From positions 1,121,001-1,185,000 of the forward strand of contig JAEMWC010000033.1 of assembly GCA_016490735.1 (NCBI GenBank): 64,000 nt of DNA, in the 5' to 3' direction. Of the stretch, positions 10,497 through 20,078 are shown piece by piece (position 1 is the stretch's first letter; every line of letters starts with the position of its first letter). Both the position numbers and the translations under genes were made by a program. The DNA comes from Pachyseris speciosa (taxonomy: Eukaryota; Cnidaria; Anthozoa; Scleractinia; Pachyseridae). The notes under the pieces were generated by a model. The model was not told where the DNA came from. It was given only the letters and a program-made list of their open reading frames with translations, and ran no database searches.

Positions 10497-12022
10497 TCAA
10501 ATAGTGCTCAATGGGTACTTATACTCATCAAGGCTGTTATCAAAATAATAAATAATAATAAATAATAAACTCTATTTATATAGCGCCTATATCACTAGCT
10601 GTTCTAGGCGCTTTACAACACTGGCCGGGGGACTTTGCCAGACTGATTATAACGCAGTTTACAATGAATGAAGGTGAGTATGAGTGCCCCCATAAGGTCA
10701 ATATCAAATTAAGACAGACACTAGGGGTGGTCACTGCCAGAGTTTTGTTACGTCCCTAGTGGTTCTTTTACGTCCCACAGAATCAGAGAATTATGAAGAG
10801 TTGTGAGACGGGGCCTACGGTTTATCGTCCTTATCCTTTATTTAACCGTTTGTAGATGTCATTACAAAGGCAACACTTTCTCCTCAATTATTTTAAAGAC
10901 CCTGAGTGTTGGTCCGGCCGGGGTCTGAACCCGCGACCTCCCGCAAGGTAGTCCGGTGCTCTACCACTGAGCTAACCTGTCGTTCTTCATGATATGTCTA
11001 CCTCCTAAACTGCAACTGGCACGGCACTTCTGGTGACATTTTCAAAGATCATGGATTGGTAAACCATATATGGTTCGTACACCTCAGTATATGTAAACAG
11101 TTCAATGGTTACTTTCCAGTGGCACGATCCATCTTAACCTGATGATTTGCTGAAAGCTTTAGTTTGTTTCCTTTTAATTACAGCCATTTTAGTGATCAAC
11201 TGCTTCATTTAGGAAGATAAAGGAGCTATAAAGTCTGATTTGCACGACTACCTGCAACGCCGAATTGGTATGAAAATTTGTTGCACATGTTTCGTTGGCT
11301 AATTGACCGTAATAAATATATTTTTTAGAACAGAATCTGGGATCGGAAAACATTGAATGGTTGCCTTCAGTCAGTCTCATTAGTCTTAGAGCCGCATATG
11401 TGATGTCTGGAAACACTTACGAACTCCAGATGTCAGTGTTTGTGAATCGGTTTTGATCTCATCAATGGTGACGTTAATTGTGAGCCGCAAGTATCGCACG
11501 CATATTCGATCTTGCCTGAGTTGGAAAGAGTTTGAATCAGAGCTTGAAACTTGGAAAAAATAAAGTTCTTATCTTCGTCTTTCGAGATATCAGAAAATCG
11601 CATATCAGAAACACTTTTAATTTAATGAAAATAAGCATTAGTTTCAAGGCCATTTTGAGTAGCGTACACAAACCTGCATGCTTTAGAAAGCAGCCAGGGA
11701 ATATGGAATTTTTGTTGTATTAATTTTCTTGTATGATGGCTGATCTAGGTTTTGTAAAGTTTCAAGTTCACTGGATTAATTCACGCCGTGCGCGGGGCTT
11801 AGTCCTTGGACCTAAATTTTCGCGGCTTTAATCGGCCTGCGACCGCACCTTGGCCGCATTTTCAAAATCTTGCAATTTCCTCCAAAAACAAAATACCCTG
11901 GAACTTTAAAATATGGTTTTCGGAAATAGTTCATCCAAGGTTATCTTCAGACGAAATATCAGATATTCGACCAAGTGGTCGGTGAAATGCGGTTCTCGAT
12001 CCTTACAGGCAGCCGCTCTTAA
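10497..12022 (-). repeat. Right terminal inverted repeat of the 11.2-kb element (SINE-interrupted)
   Basis: Reverse complement of the left arm. The outer end CCTTACAGGCAGCCGCTC abuts TTAA at 12019-12022. A SINE separates the outer block (about 10985-12018) from the inner block (10497-10542). Confidence 0.8.
10543..10983 (-). mobile_element. tRNA-derived SINE nested in the right TIR
   Basis: Reading the minus strand, the head holds an A box (TTAGCTCAGTGGTAG) and a B box (GGTTCAGACCC) with tRNA-like spacing. A body follows, then a 3' tail GGCGCTATATAAATAGAG with TTATT repeats. It would be transcribed by RNA polymerase III and moved by a LINE in trans. Its 3' end differs from the other SINE family in this window, which ends in GTGATTATTATT. 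Confidence 0.75.
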
Positions 12023-12304
12023 GAAAAGATGTTGGACTAGTGTCCTCTATAAGGCTATTTGGCTCAAACTGTAAGTGAAATATATCATACGAAAATGGCT
12101 AAAGTGAATTACACATACAAAAGGCGTCTGTTTTAGGTACTACGAGCCCATTGAGTACTTTATGCCACCGAATGTAATGAAATTTGAATATGTGATATGA
12201 AACATATAGGAACCAGGGATGGTCACTGCAACCGAAGGCACTTTTGTTGCCTTGGTAAGACACGAGTTATCAGATATCTATTTGCAGTTTCTTTAAGTAC
12301 TTAC

Positions 12305-12749
12305 TTCACTCCTGGCAGCAACTGCAACTCTTGGATCTGGAAAAACCAGACGCTGCAACTGCCCTGTTGTGAGCCTGTCAACGGCTGCGTGCATCTCACA
12401 AAGTGGCCAACGGTTCAGTTGGAACTGAGCATTTGCAGTCACATCACCAGTGTCGTAGACGTGTAATTCAGAACACATCTTGGATGACAATCTCAACACA
12501 ACGCATTCACTCTCTACTTTCTCAACGGGAGCCTCATAGACTTTGTTGGACTCGCTGTCTGCCAGCTGGAGCCACACGGAGCTGACGTTACGGTAGAGAA
12601 GGCGGCCTGCAGCATCATCAGGTCGCAGGGCATTTTCCTCTTGTAGGTAGAGAACACCAAACAGGTTATTGCCCAAGGTGCGCTGCATCCCTGTCATCTC
12701 ATCGAAAATGTTCCTTTGAGCGTGCAGATTTGTGTTATTTAGAGTGTAG
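12305..12749 (-). CDS. Gene B exon 7: HELZ-type region upstream of the P-loop
   Basis: Bounded by acceptor TTCCTAG and donor GAA|GTAAGT. The frame is open throughout (about 148 codons). Readable segments include GMQRTLGNNLFGVLYLQEE, RLLYRNVSSVWLQLADSES and FQLNRWPLCEMHAAVDRL followed by LVFPDP. HELZ/HELZ2/MOV10 proteins carry this beta-barrel-like segment with a conserved R.P...MH.A...L stretch immediately before the helicase core. The donor is phase 0 and joins to the Walker A exon at 598. No lesion is seen. Confidence 0.8.
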
Positions 12750-14840
12750 CTAGGAAGAAAGAAACCGTGCTTGAAAATCAAGAATGAAATAAGGAGTCGA
12801 CCTTTCGTAGGTAACAATAGAAAAAGTCTTTGTGCTTAAGTTTCCAGCGTCATGCATATAATACTAGCAGTTAAGTAAAAAACTAAGCGAAATCATCCAA
12901 AAATCCACTGTAATTTGCGACGTCCTCTTTAATTTCACTTTTTCGGGCTCAGTTTCATATTAGTTAATCAATTGGCCTTATGGTAAAGATGTATAATCTG
13001 TGCGGGGGAAATTTGAGTAAGCATCAATTTCGATTTTGGCTATGCGTCTTGCAATTCGTTTACCACAAAAAACGGGCTCAAGAAGAATTAACTTTTGTTA
13101 ATACGTTGCTCAAGAACCATAGCTCAAGAGCGGGCAGCTCCTTGAGACGTATAATTCGTCTTGCGCCTGCCTATATACCGGACGAAAAACGACAGGACAA
13201 TGTGACAATGTGTTTACCAAGGGCTTATCGAACCTCACCGACGAGTTCAAACATGGCCGTAAGTATACGTCTCCTTCTAAGCCGGTCCATACCTTTTTCT
13301 TGTCATGCCCCTTTTTCAGGTTGTGTGGTTATTCGATATCATTGCATTATTATTTGGTTGTGACTTAATTTTGGAAAGCGTTAGGATAACTGGCGTAAAG
13401 TTATGAATCCTTCCAGAAGTGTTTGGTCACGTGGTTGTTACAAGAAATGAACCCATGGGAAAAGAAGATAATCAAAGTGCTCTCTGAGCTAAGTAGTGAA
13501 TGTGGTGTTAGTGTAGCTAGGGGTTCGTGATGGTTGATAGGCAAGAATTGGCCAAAATCTTGACTGTGTAGCTTAGAATGAGGTCTGTTGAAGTTATTAA
13601 GTGATAGCCGGAAACATGCATAACTTTTTTCCTTCTACTGGTGCAACATCTGATTGCTGCAACACTGAATCTCTAAGCCCTGAAGGGCGTTGATTGAACA
13701 AATACACACCAGCCATCAATATCATCATTTTCCTTGTTGTATTATCAACATCAGCAGTGAAAATGTTAGCAATTCTTTATATTATCCTTTGTAAGAATTT
13801 CAAAAGTTTGGAAATCACCACTTGGTGTGTCAGGGTTTTGAAAAAAATCATTGAATCGTCATGGGCACTATGCGATTGAAAACTTCCTAATTTTCAAGTA
13901 AAATACATTTCTTGGCTATCAAAACTCCACTCCCCCCCAACCTAACAAAACAAACTGAAAGGAAAAAATTAAAAAACACATTCGCAATGACATTTGATCT
14001 TGCTGTCAGATAGGCGAATTTGATATGTATTGCGAGGATTTCAGTTTGTTTACTTAAATCGAGTGATAACGAAATTTCGTGAATTAAGACACTCAGAAAA
14101 ACAAACAATTGAAACATCTTTCCCGATAACAATGTTGCATATGCCCAAAAGAACAAACGCGTTTAATTTTCTCCTCGATCAAATCTACGCGACGATGAAG
14201 TAAGCCAGCGAATTTGGAGTCACTTTGAAGCACAATTTATTGACTACATTGACAAATTTCGCCAAAGTTGCTTGGAATGCAGTGAATCGGTCAATTTAAG
14301 ATAAAGCATGGTAAAAATTCACATTAAAACCTGTAATATTTTTGCAAGGTGGATTCCCAGAAGTGCTAAAATATTTCCTAGAAAGTCAACAATTCTTGTG
14401 ATGATTCGCAGTGATTCGTGAAGCGCCAAAACCACAATCTGTCCTCTAAGAGGGATTTCTTCGCTATTAACTTACTGATTTCCACTGTTTAAGATGTCGG
14501 GTGATCCATAGTACTTGCTCTTTTGCTTTACAGTTTTAAAAAGCTGTTTTCCTTCTGAGAATGGTCCGCTGCTATTTTAGTAGACTTTCTCAAAGCCGTT
14601 CGCTTGGTTTTCTGGTCTGGTGTGGTAGGACCCGGCACGAACGACTTTTATACCTTGCAGCGCGCCAAATTTACAGGAGGAATTTTCCTCCTGTAATGTT
14701 ATCCAATCAGAAGCAGCCTTATCAAACCGCACGTCAATCAAACAGATCACAAACATGAAACCTGTCTGGTGAAAGTGAAATTTGCTTCGCTGTTTGTTTA
14801 TGTAGAGGCGTTTACTAAAACTTAAATTTTCAGCTAGTTG
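12750..14840. other. Gene B intron sequence, no supported feature
   Basis: AT-rich intronic DNA between exons 6 and 7. Short ORFs at 12980-13363 (+) and 13887-14156 (-) have no recognisable motif and hydrophobic, low-complexity composition. I see no repeat with clear ends here. Confidence 0.5.
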
Positions 14841-14844
14841 TACG

Positions 14845-15318
14845 ATGCGTTCAGTCAAGGACACAATCGCTTATGGGTTGCGAAAAGCACAGTACAAAGA
14901 TGTTCGTGAACATCAAAGGAAAGTAATCGAGGGTTACTGCAGTGGAAAAGACGTATTTCTTTCGGCCCCAACAGGATCAGGAAAAAGCTTGGCTTTTGAA
15001 GTTGCTCCCTATGTTTTCGACTATTTAAAGCACGGCGAAAGACTGAAAGTGTGTTCTATCTGCTTAGTTGTTGTGCCACTGGTCGCCCTTATGAAGGACC
15101 AAGTTACCTCTTTTAATAGTTGCCCGAGGGATATCGGCTGCTTCAGTTGGAGCAGACTGCACGAGGGAACAAGTAAAAGAAATTTCGGAAGGAAAATACT
15201 CGCTGGTATTTGGAAGCCCCGAAGCTCTCTTAAATAGCCACCGAAGCATTTTTCATTGAAAACTGAGGAAAAACCTTAACGCTGTTTTTGTCGATGAAAG
15301 TCACTGCATTGCAAAATG
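14845..15318 (+). pseudogene. RecQ-like DEAD/DEAH helicase N-terminal fragment, broken
   Basis: ATG at 14845. The order is REHQRKVIEGYCSGKDVF, then the Walker A APTGSGKSLAFEVAPYVFD, then VVPLVALMKDQV (motif Ia). The frame then shifts by one base near 15130, and GADCTREQVKEISEGKYSL and FGSPEALL follow. After an in-frame TGA near 15262 comes VFVDESHCIAKW (motif II, DESH), which meets a GTGAGC donor. This is the first helicase subdomain of RecQ proteins, which unwind DNA 3' to 5'. Motifs III to VI do not follow within the window. It lies antisense inside gene B and may have arrived with a mobile element. Confidence 0.7.
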
Positions 15319-15473
15319 GTGAGCGATTGATTTGTTATTGTTTGCGATATACATTTGCAAGACTACAGAATAAAAGGTCACCTGAAAATTTCCATATCAT
15401 TTAAAGTAACAAAAGCATCTATTGTGTTATGGCTCGTTCTAAGATGCAAACGTTTATTTTTTGAAGATATCTG

Positions 15474-15884
15474 TTACCATAATCTCTTAACCAGAAGAAA
15501 AATGTTCTTTGTCAGCGTTTCGTTGCGTTCCGAGCAGTTTCGGCAAATAGTTCCCAAGTCGTTGTCTCGCGGAAACACATCTCCTAGAAGAGGCTCCAGA
15601 CTTTGACACGTTTTTGTCTTCTGTTTCCCTGAAAATGACTTTCTTCGTAACGCTGGATTGACTACCAGTTTGCCACATTGAAGGCAAATGTTTTCCGGCA
15701 CAGCAACCCGAATAAAAGCTTTAGTTGGTGTATTTTCCTCCTCCATTCCATTACCAAACCATTGATCGATTTCGCGAAGTGCGAAAAGTATTTTGACAGT
15801 TTGACAGGCAGCGCTGCATGCAGCATCCTGAGAAGTTCGCGCCAAAATGACGTCACTTGATGTGATTCGCTGCAAGGGAAACAA
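15474..15884 (-). CDS. Small Cys-rich putative zinc-binding protein (136 aa) or exon
   Basis: Open from ATG at 15884 to a stop at 15474. The visible pattern is ICLQCGKLVVNP, later KTCQSLEPLLGDVFP, then ICRNCSERNETL. That gives C-x2-C ... C-x2-C with an intervening Cys about 20 residues after the first pair. This recalls zf-AD-like treble-clef domains at the start of many cnidarian multi-exon proteins, but I cannot name it. It is convergent with the RecQ-like fragment. It may be a first exon, and whether it is expressed is unknown. Confidence 0.35.
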   Translation of the reverse strand: MFPLQRITSSDVILARTSQDAACSAACQTVKILFALREIDQWFGNGMEEENTPTKAFIRVAVPENICLQCGKLVVNPALRRKSFSGKQKTKTCQSLEPLLGDVFPRDNDLGTICRNCSERNETLTKNIFLLVKRLW

Positions 15885-15970
15885 GTCGAGCTTTCGCTCG
15901 CTCGCGCTCCGCGCTCGTACGATCGCGCTTCGCGCTCACTGTCGCGCTACGCGCTCAAAAGCTCGACTTG
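15885..15970. repeat. GC-rich CGCTC/GCGCT repeat block
   Basis: Repeats of GCGCTNCGCGCTC-type units flanked by GTCGAGCTTTCG at the left and AAAAGCTCGACTT at the right, so the block ends are inverted. It resembles short hairpin repeats between cnidarian genes. Function unknown. Confidence 0.45.
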
Positions 15971-16254
15971 TGAGCAAGTCTACTATTTCAGCTATCTTGA
16001 ACTGAAACACGGCAGCCATTTTGAAACGGGCAACCCTAAAATCGGGATCGGGAATCCGGAAGCCAGAAACCGGAAACCGGAAACCGAAAACCGGTGACAG
16101 GCAACAGGACATTTTATCTTATCATCTAGTGCCACATCAAGCGCCGCGGCTGGCCATTCACTAGACTATTTAGGTGGAAATTGAATTATATTTTTCACGT
16201 TAATGGTTTATAAGCATGTAGTCCGGAAATACAAGTCCAGGGTTATGCACATGT

Positions 16255-16570
16255 CATCGGCTTCCCCGTGGGGTCGACCCCCGGGCTAACCAGGGGGATT
16301 GTAAAACCAGTCAAGCAAACTTGAGGAATTTCCCCGGGGGGTCGGGGAATCTCTCAAGACAAAGTCCCTGGGTGAGATGTCTCCCAGCTGAAAATTCCCT
16401 TGACATCCTTTTCAAACTTGTGAATTCCCCCACCCCCTAATCTTTGATCGTAAAACAATGTCAAGATTTTCCCCATACCCTCGGGCAAAGAATCCCATCC
16501 ATTCTCCTTGTATTCCCCCACATAAGTCCCTGGTAGGCCCGGGGGTCGACCCCACGGGGAAGCAGATGAC
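16255..16570. mobile_element. MITE with GC-rich inverted ends
   Basis: The ends TGTCATCGGCTTCCCCGTGG and CCACGGGGAAGCAGATGACA are inverted. The match continues through GGTCGACCCCCGGG to give arms of about 33 bp. The interior is noncoding, with many runs of C or G. Target duplication unclear. Confidence 0.6.
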
Positions 16571-17236
16571 AAGGGTATTAGAAATTGTCTTGTATGGGTG
16601 TGTTCGATTTGATCTGCCGGCGTGTGAGACGAATTGTGCATGTGAGTTGACGGGCATAAAATTATTATTACCCACCAATGAGAAATCGTCGTTCCCACGG
16701 TAGATATTCATGGTCAAAGATGTTATTTTGAAAAGGAAAGGCTCCATGCAGAATAATTTAAAACTTTTTAGTCCCTCGGCTGACATTTAAAACTCGGTAC
16801 AAATGAACTAGACACTAGCTACACCAAATTTACCGAAACTGGATACGGTTAGTTGTTTAATTATTGAAAATCAAGGGTGCAATAACAAAGAATGCACTCA
16901 GAAGTTGATCTCAGTCATTGTCTAATGCAAAAATATGACGTTTTAAATCAACAAAGTGATCACATAAATAAATCTTCGCATGAAAACTGGCAACATCTCA
17001 CAATGTAAAATTTGCCCTCTTCCCGCGTGCTTACCTGAGGCTCCGTACTTCGTGATCTGAAAATCCAGATTGCGTCAGGCTTCTTTACCAGAAACGAAAA
17101 ATCGTAGAAAGCGTTTCCGCATCTCCAGCATTATTCTATAATTTGCTATTGATTTTTATTGTTGTTGTTATTATTATTTCACTGAAATATTTTAGACGGA
17201 AATAACCAAAATAGTGTTTTTTCCCCGATTATAGTT

Positions 17237-17692
17237 TCCGGATTCCGGATTCCGGATTCCGGATTCTTGATTCCGAATTCCGGATTGCGGATTGCGGATT
17301 GCGGATTGCGGATTGCGGATTGCGGATTGCGGATTGCGGATTGCGGATTGCGGATTGCGGATTGCGGATTGCGGATTGCGGATTGCGGATTGCGGATTGC
17401 GGATTCCACATTCCGCATTCCGTATTCCGTATTCCGTATTCCGTATTCCGTATTCCATGTTTTATAGTTTTTCCGGATTCCGGATTCCGGATTCCGGATT
17501 GCGGATTGCGGATTGCGGATTCCGCATTCCGTAGTCCGTAGTCCGTAGTACGTAGTCCGTAGTCCGTAGTCGGTAGTCCGTAGTCCGTAGTCCGTAGTCC
17601 GTAGTCCGTAGTCCGTAGTCCGTAGTCCGTAGTCCGTAGTCCGTATTTCGTATTCCGTATTCTGTATTCCGGATTCCGAATTCCGAATTCCA
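17237..17692. repeat. Heptanucleotide minisatellite with blockwise unit variants
   Basis: About 63 units of 7 bp arranged in blocks: GGATTCC, then about 17 of GGATTGC, then CGTATTC, then a spacer (CCATGTTTTATAGTTTTT, 17455-17472). GGATTCC, GGATTGC, about 16 of CGTAGTC, CGTATTC and GGATTCC follow. It is open in several frames only because 7 bp units give a 7-codon period. Confidence 0.9.
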
Positions 17693-17832
17693 TGTTTTAG
17701 GGCTGCCCTTTTGAAACCAAAGCTAACCATGTGTTAAAATGGCCAGGTTACCCAGGGAGTTTACACCAAAATACTCCCTTTTCAACAGACGGCTTTAAGT
17801 CGGTCATTGCGCTTGAGCGCATTCACGACTTA

Positions 17833-18836
17833 AAAATGGCGTGAAATTTCATCTTTCATGAAACCTTCCTCTTCATATAGCAGTTGGTGCATAACACACT
17901 TGTAGTTGTCGCGACTTAACTCTTCACCTGCAATGTTCACTTCTTTACGAAGGCTATAGGTTCTTGACAAGTGCTCCCCCTTAAGAGCTTCGCCTGTTCC
18001 ACGAACAAACCTGATTACTTCAACAGAACTTTCGTCCCATATCGTAGTGGCAGCAGCGTGTTGAGAGACAATGGGACTTCGTGGCAAAGACTCGCTATGT
18101 ACATCTGCGTTCAGCTTCTGCACCAGATACGGCTTCTTTCCAAAGTCGAAAACAACCCATTGATCGAAGCTTCCATACAAGGAAGAATTGAATGAAACAG
18201 TTAGAGAAACTTTTACACGCCCTGGTAAATTAGCCTCTGGAGCTTTGTACCATAAACCTTTAAAGTGCACCTAACCCCAAAATATTTTTTTCGCTTAAAT
18301 AAATCTTTACACCTGTTCGAAACACACTGCGCCTTTTTGCGCCTTTTTAAACCAAATCTTGTCTTTTTATAGGCTGTAAAAGTTACGAATCATCTGTCCC
18401 ACGACCGAGCTAGTAAGGGGCATGGGTCTATTCCTTACATGACGTCACAAACTGCTTTGCATGCATGTTTACAAAGACTTAATGCGATGGAAATCGGTTT
18501 GTGACGTCATGTAAGGAATAGACCCATGCCCTTACTAGCTCGGTCGTGGGACAGATGATGGCTAAATTTCGTGACTTTTGCAGCCTATAAAAAGTCAATA
18601 TTTGGTTTTAAAAGGCTCAAAACGGCGCAATACGTTTCGTACAGGTGCAAAGATTTATTTAAGCGAAAACAATTTTTTGGGGTTAGGTGCACTTTAAGCT
18701 TGGTAGTGTAACGTAACTGGTAGATTTCGCAGCCTCGATTTTCCTGATAGCTGCCAACGCGAATTTCTGACAGCTGATAGCAATTGTGATATCTGTGAAG
18801 GAGAAGAACGTGGCGTAGGCATCCTACTTCGTTTGT
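17833..18836 (-). pseudogene. Gene B exon 6: HELZ-type N-terminal exon split by a MITE
   Basis: Acceptor TTTGCAG at 18837. The exon reads VGCLRHVLLLHRYHNCYQLS and ends its first half with YQLRYTTKL at 18698. A MITE (18264-18693) follows. After it the same frame resumes with KGLWYKAPEANLPGRVKVS, YGSFDQWVVFDFGKKPYLVQ and CVMHQLLYEEE. The YGSFDQWVVFDFG segment is characteristic of the HELZ/HELZ2 N-terminal region. Read through the MITE, translation stops about 37 codons in. Removing the MITE with one TTAA keeps frame and sense, so this was one exon. The downstream donor is unclear; the frame stops at 17830. Confidence 0.75.
18264..18693. mobile_element. 430-bp MITE with TTAA target duplication inserted in a coding exon
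   Basis: TTAA lies at 18260-18263 and 18694-18697. The ends AGTGCACCTAACCCC and GGGGTTAGGTGCACT are inverted, and the arms stay near-identical for about 190 bp to a centre near 18470. TTAA with a short G/C-containing tip fits piggyBac- or Kolobok-type nonautonomous elements. High arm identity and an otherwise readable exon suggest a relatively recent insertion. Confidence 0.85.
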
Positions 18837-19274
18837 CTGCAAACGTGAAAAGGAAGAGCACTGGTGAGTGGAGCTTATTGATTTTATAGGGATCACAACA
18901 ATTTTGCTTTTTAGTCAACCCTTGTTTTTAATCCTAGGAGCTTGTATGGCGATAATTGAGGTATAGAAGACGTTAACAATACGGCTTAGATGATCGTTGG
19001 TTATTGGTTTTTCAAACTTGTTGAAAACTATGCCAGTTCGTTGGTTCTGATAATTCTTGCAAAGGAATTCAGTTCACTGAAAATGAAAAGCTGATTGATG
19101 TTATAGAGATCACAACAATTTTGCTTTTTAGTTATTCCTTGTTTTTAAGTTTGAGTAAAAAACCTAGAAATCAATATACCTTAGATAATCAGTGTTGTCG
19201 GTAATTGATTTTTCAAACCTTTTAAAATTAGTTCATTTGGTTGGTTGTAATTTATGCAAAGGAATTTTACTGAC

Positions 19275-19391
19275 CTTGAATACAAGGTTGAATGTCCACT
19301 GACACGTATGTTCGTCATTATTGTCTTGAAGCTTAACACTGAGTTCAGGAGGCTTGCAGGTAATTTCAACTCCTGGTAGATACTCCACCAG
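19275..19391 (-). CDS. Gene B exon 5: short HELZ-type exon
   Basis: Acceptor TTATGCAG, donor TTCAAG|GTCAGT. The 39 codons read LVEYLPGVEITCKPPELSV and then CQWTFNLVFK, matching the HELZ-family pattern of a Leu-Pro-Gly-Val strand followed by a W-x-F strand. Open and undamaged. It lies between the second CCCH exon and the MITE-split exon. Confidence 0.7.
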
Positions 19392-19533
19392 CTGCATAAG
19401 AAACGATACAATGTAATAGCTATTTGGAGTTATTCGTAATTTAACACGTTCTCAGATTGAATTAATTTTCTTTTGAGATGCCTGACTTTCACGAAGTTGT
19501 ATTTAAAAATGATATACTTTAGGAAACACTCAC

Positions 19534-19723
19534 ATTCTCTGCTGGCCCTTTTAAGATTTCTGACACCATTGCCATAGAGAGAATTTCCTCTCTGTCTTGG
19601 AGCTCCTTTACTCTTTTCTCCCTCTCTTTACGTACATATTCTTCTTCCCATTCTTTTTTTTCTTCGAGACTATGAGCAAAAATGCAGCCTCGACCGAATC
19701 TGCATCGTTCACGTGTGTAACAA
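19534..19723 (-). CDS. Gene B exon 4: CCCH zinc finger 2 and coiled region
   Basis: Acceptor TTTACAG, donor GAGAAT|GTGAGT. The exon starts CYTRERCRFGRGCIFAH, a CCCH finger with C-x5-C-x5-C-x3-H spacing. SLEEKKEWEEEY follows, a charged helix typical of the segment after the finger in HELZ-type helicases, then ILSMAMVSEILKGPAEN. CCCH fingers bind RNA. No lesion is visible, unlike the first finger in exon 3. Confidence 0.75.
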
Positions 19724-19920
19724 CTGTAAATAACGAAAAGGGATATTATTTTCCAACACCCTTTTTCTCAAACGTTATTTTTTTCTCGGAGACAAAATTA
19801 ATATTCTAATTGCCGAACATTTGAAACCACGGTTGTGTTTTCCTTCCCAGTTTACTTTGTTTTGCTCTAAAATTACAATTTATGAAAATCAGATATTTGA
19901 ACTACGGATTAAAGAATGAA

Positions 19921-20078
19921 CATGTGAATGATCATCGCAGTTTTTAACACACCTTGTGCAGTAGTGAAAATAAAGCCTAAAAAAAATGAGGGTTGTACAA
20001 GCCTGAATTTTTTTTTTGTTTGGCTTCATTTTCACTACGCCTTAAGTATTATTCATAACTGCGATGATCATTCACATC
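19921..20078. mobile_element. Short MITE, ATGATCATCGCAG arms
   Basis: Arms ATGTGAATGATCATCGCAGTT (about 19922-19942) and its inverse at 20057-20077. A second inner pair, TAGTGAAAATAAAGCC and GGCTTCATTTTCACTA, lies inside. Noncoding, intronic to gene B. Confidence 0.6.

Larger units (their letters stand above)
829..12022. mobile_element. 11.2-kb element with ~1.1-kb terminal inverted repeats and TTAA ends, carrying tyrosine recombinase and SF3-helicase-like genes
   Basis: TTAA lies at both edges (829-832 and 12019-12022), and next to each copy the element begins GAGC(A/G)GCTGCCTGTAAGG reading inward. The arms match in inverse orientation at 833-2518 and 10497-12018; without their nested LINE and SINE each is about 1.1 kb. 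Inside are a CTT microsatellite, a GTTCC/GGAAC motif cluster, a plus-strand tyrosine-recombinase gene, a CAGGG-ended MITE, a minus-strand spliced SF3-helicase-like gene, and an AT-cored palindrome. The two genes converge on 5350-5850. TTAA targets are known for piggyBac and Kolobok; long TIRs with SF3 helicases and tyrosine recombinases recall Polinton-like elements. That one element owns both genes is inference: the recombinase could be a nested Crypton-like insertion. This copy is dead, since both genes carry lesions. Confidence 0.7.

Noticed and set aside
11189..11416. 75-codon ORF in the right TIR as a small element gene
   Set aside because: The same stretch in the left TIR (about 1450-1680) is frameshifted and there are no domain motifs.
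17237..17692. CRISPR-like array
   Set aside because: Units are 7 bp with no spacers; eukaryotic context.
17179..17730. 183-codon ORF with IRNPQSA-type repeats, and its plus-strand partners
   Set aside because: Generated by the 7-bp satellite, which is open in several frames on both strands.
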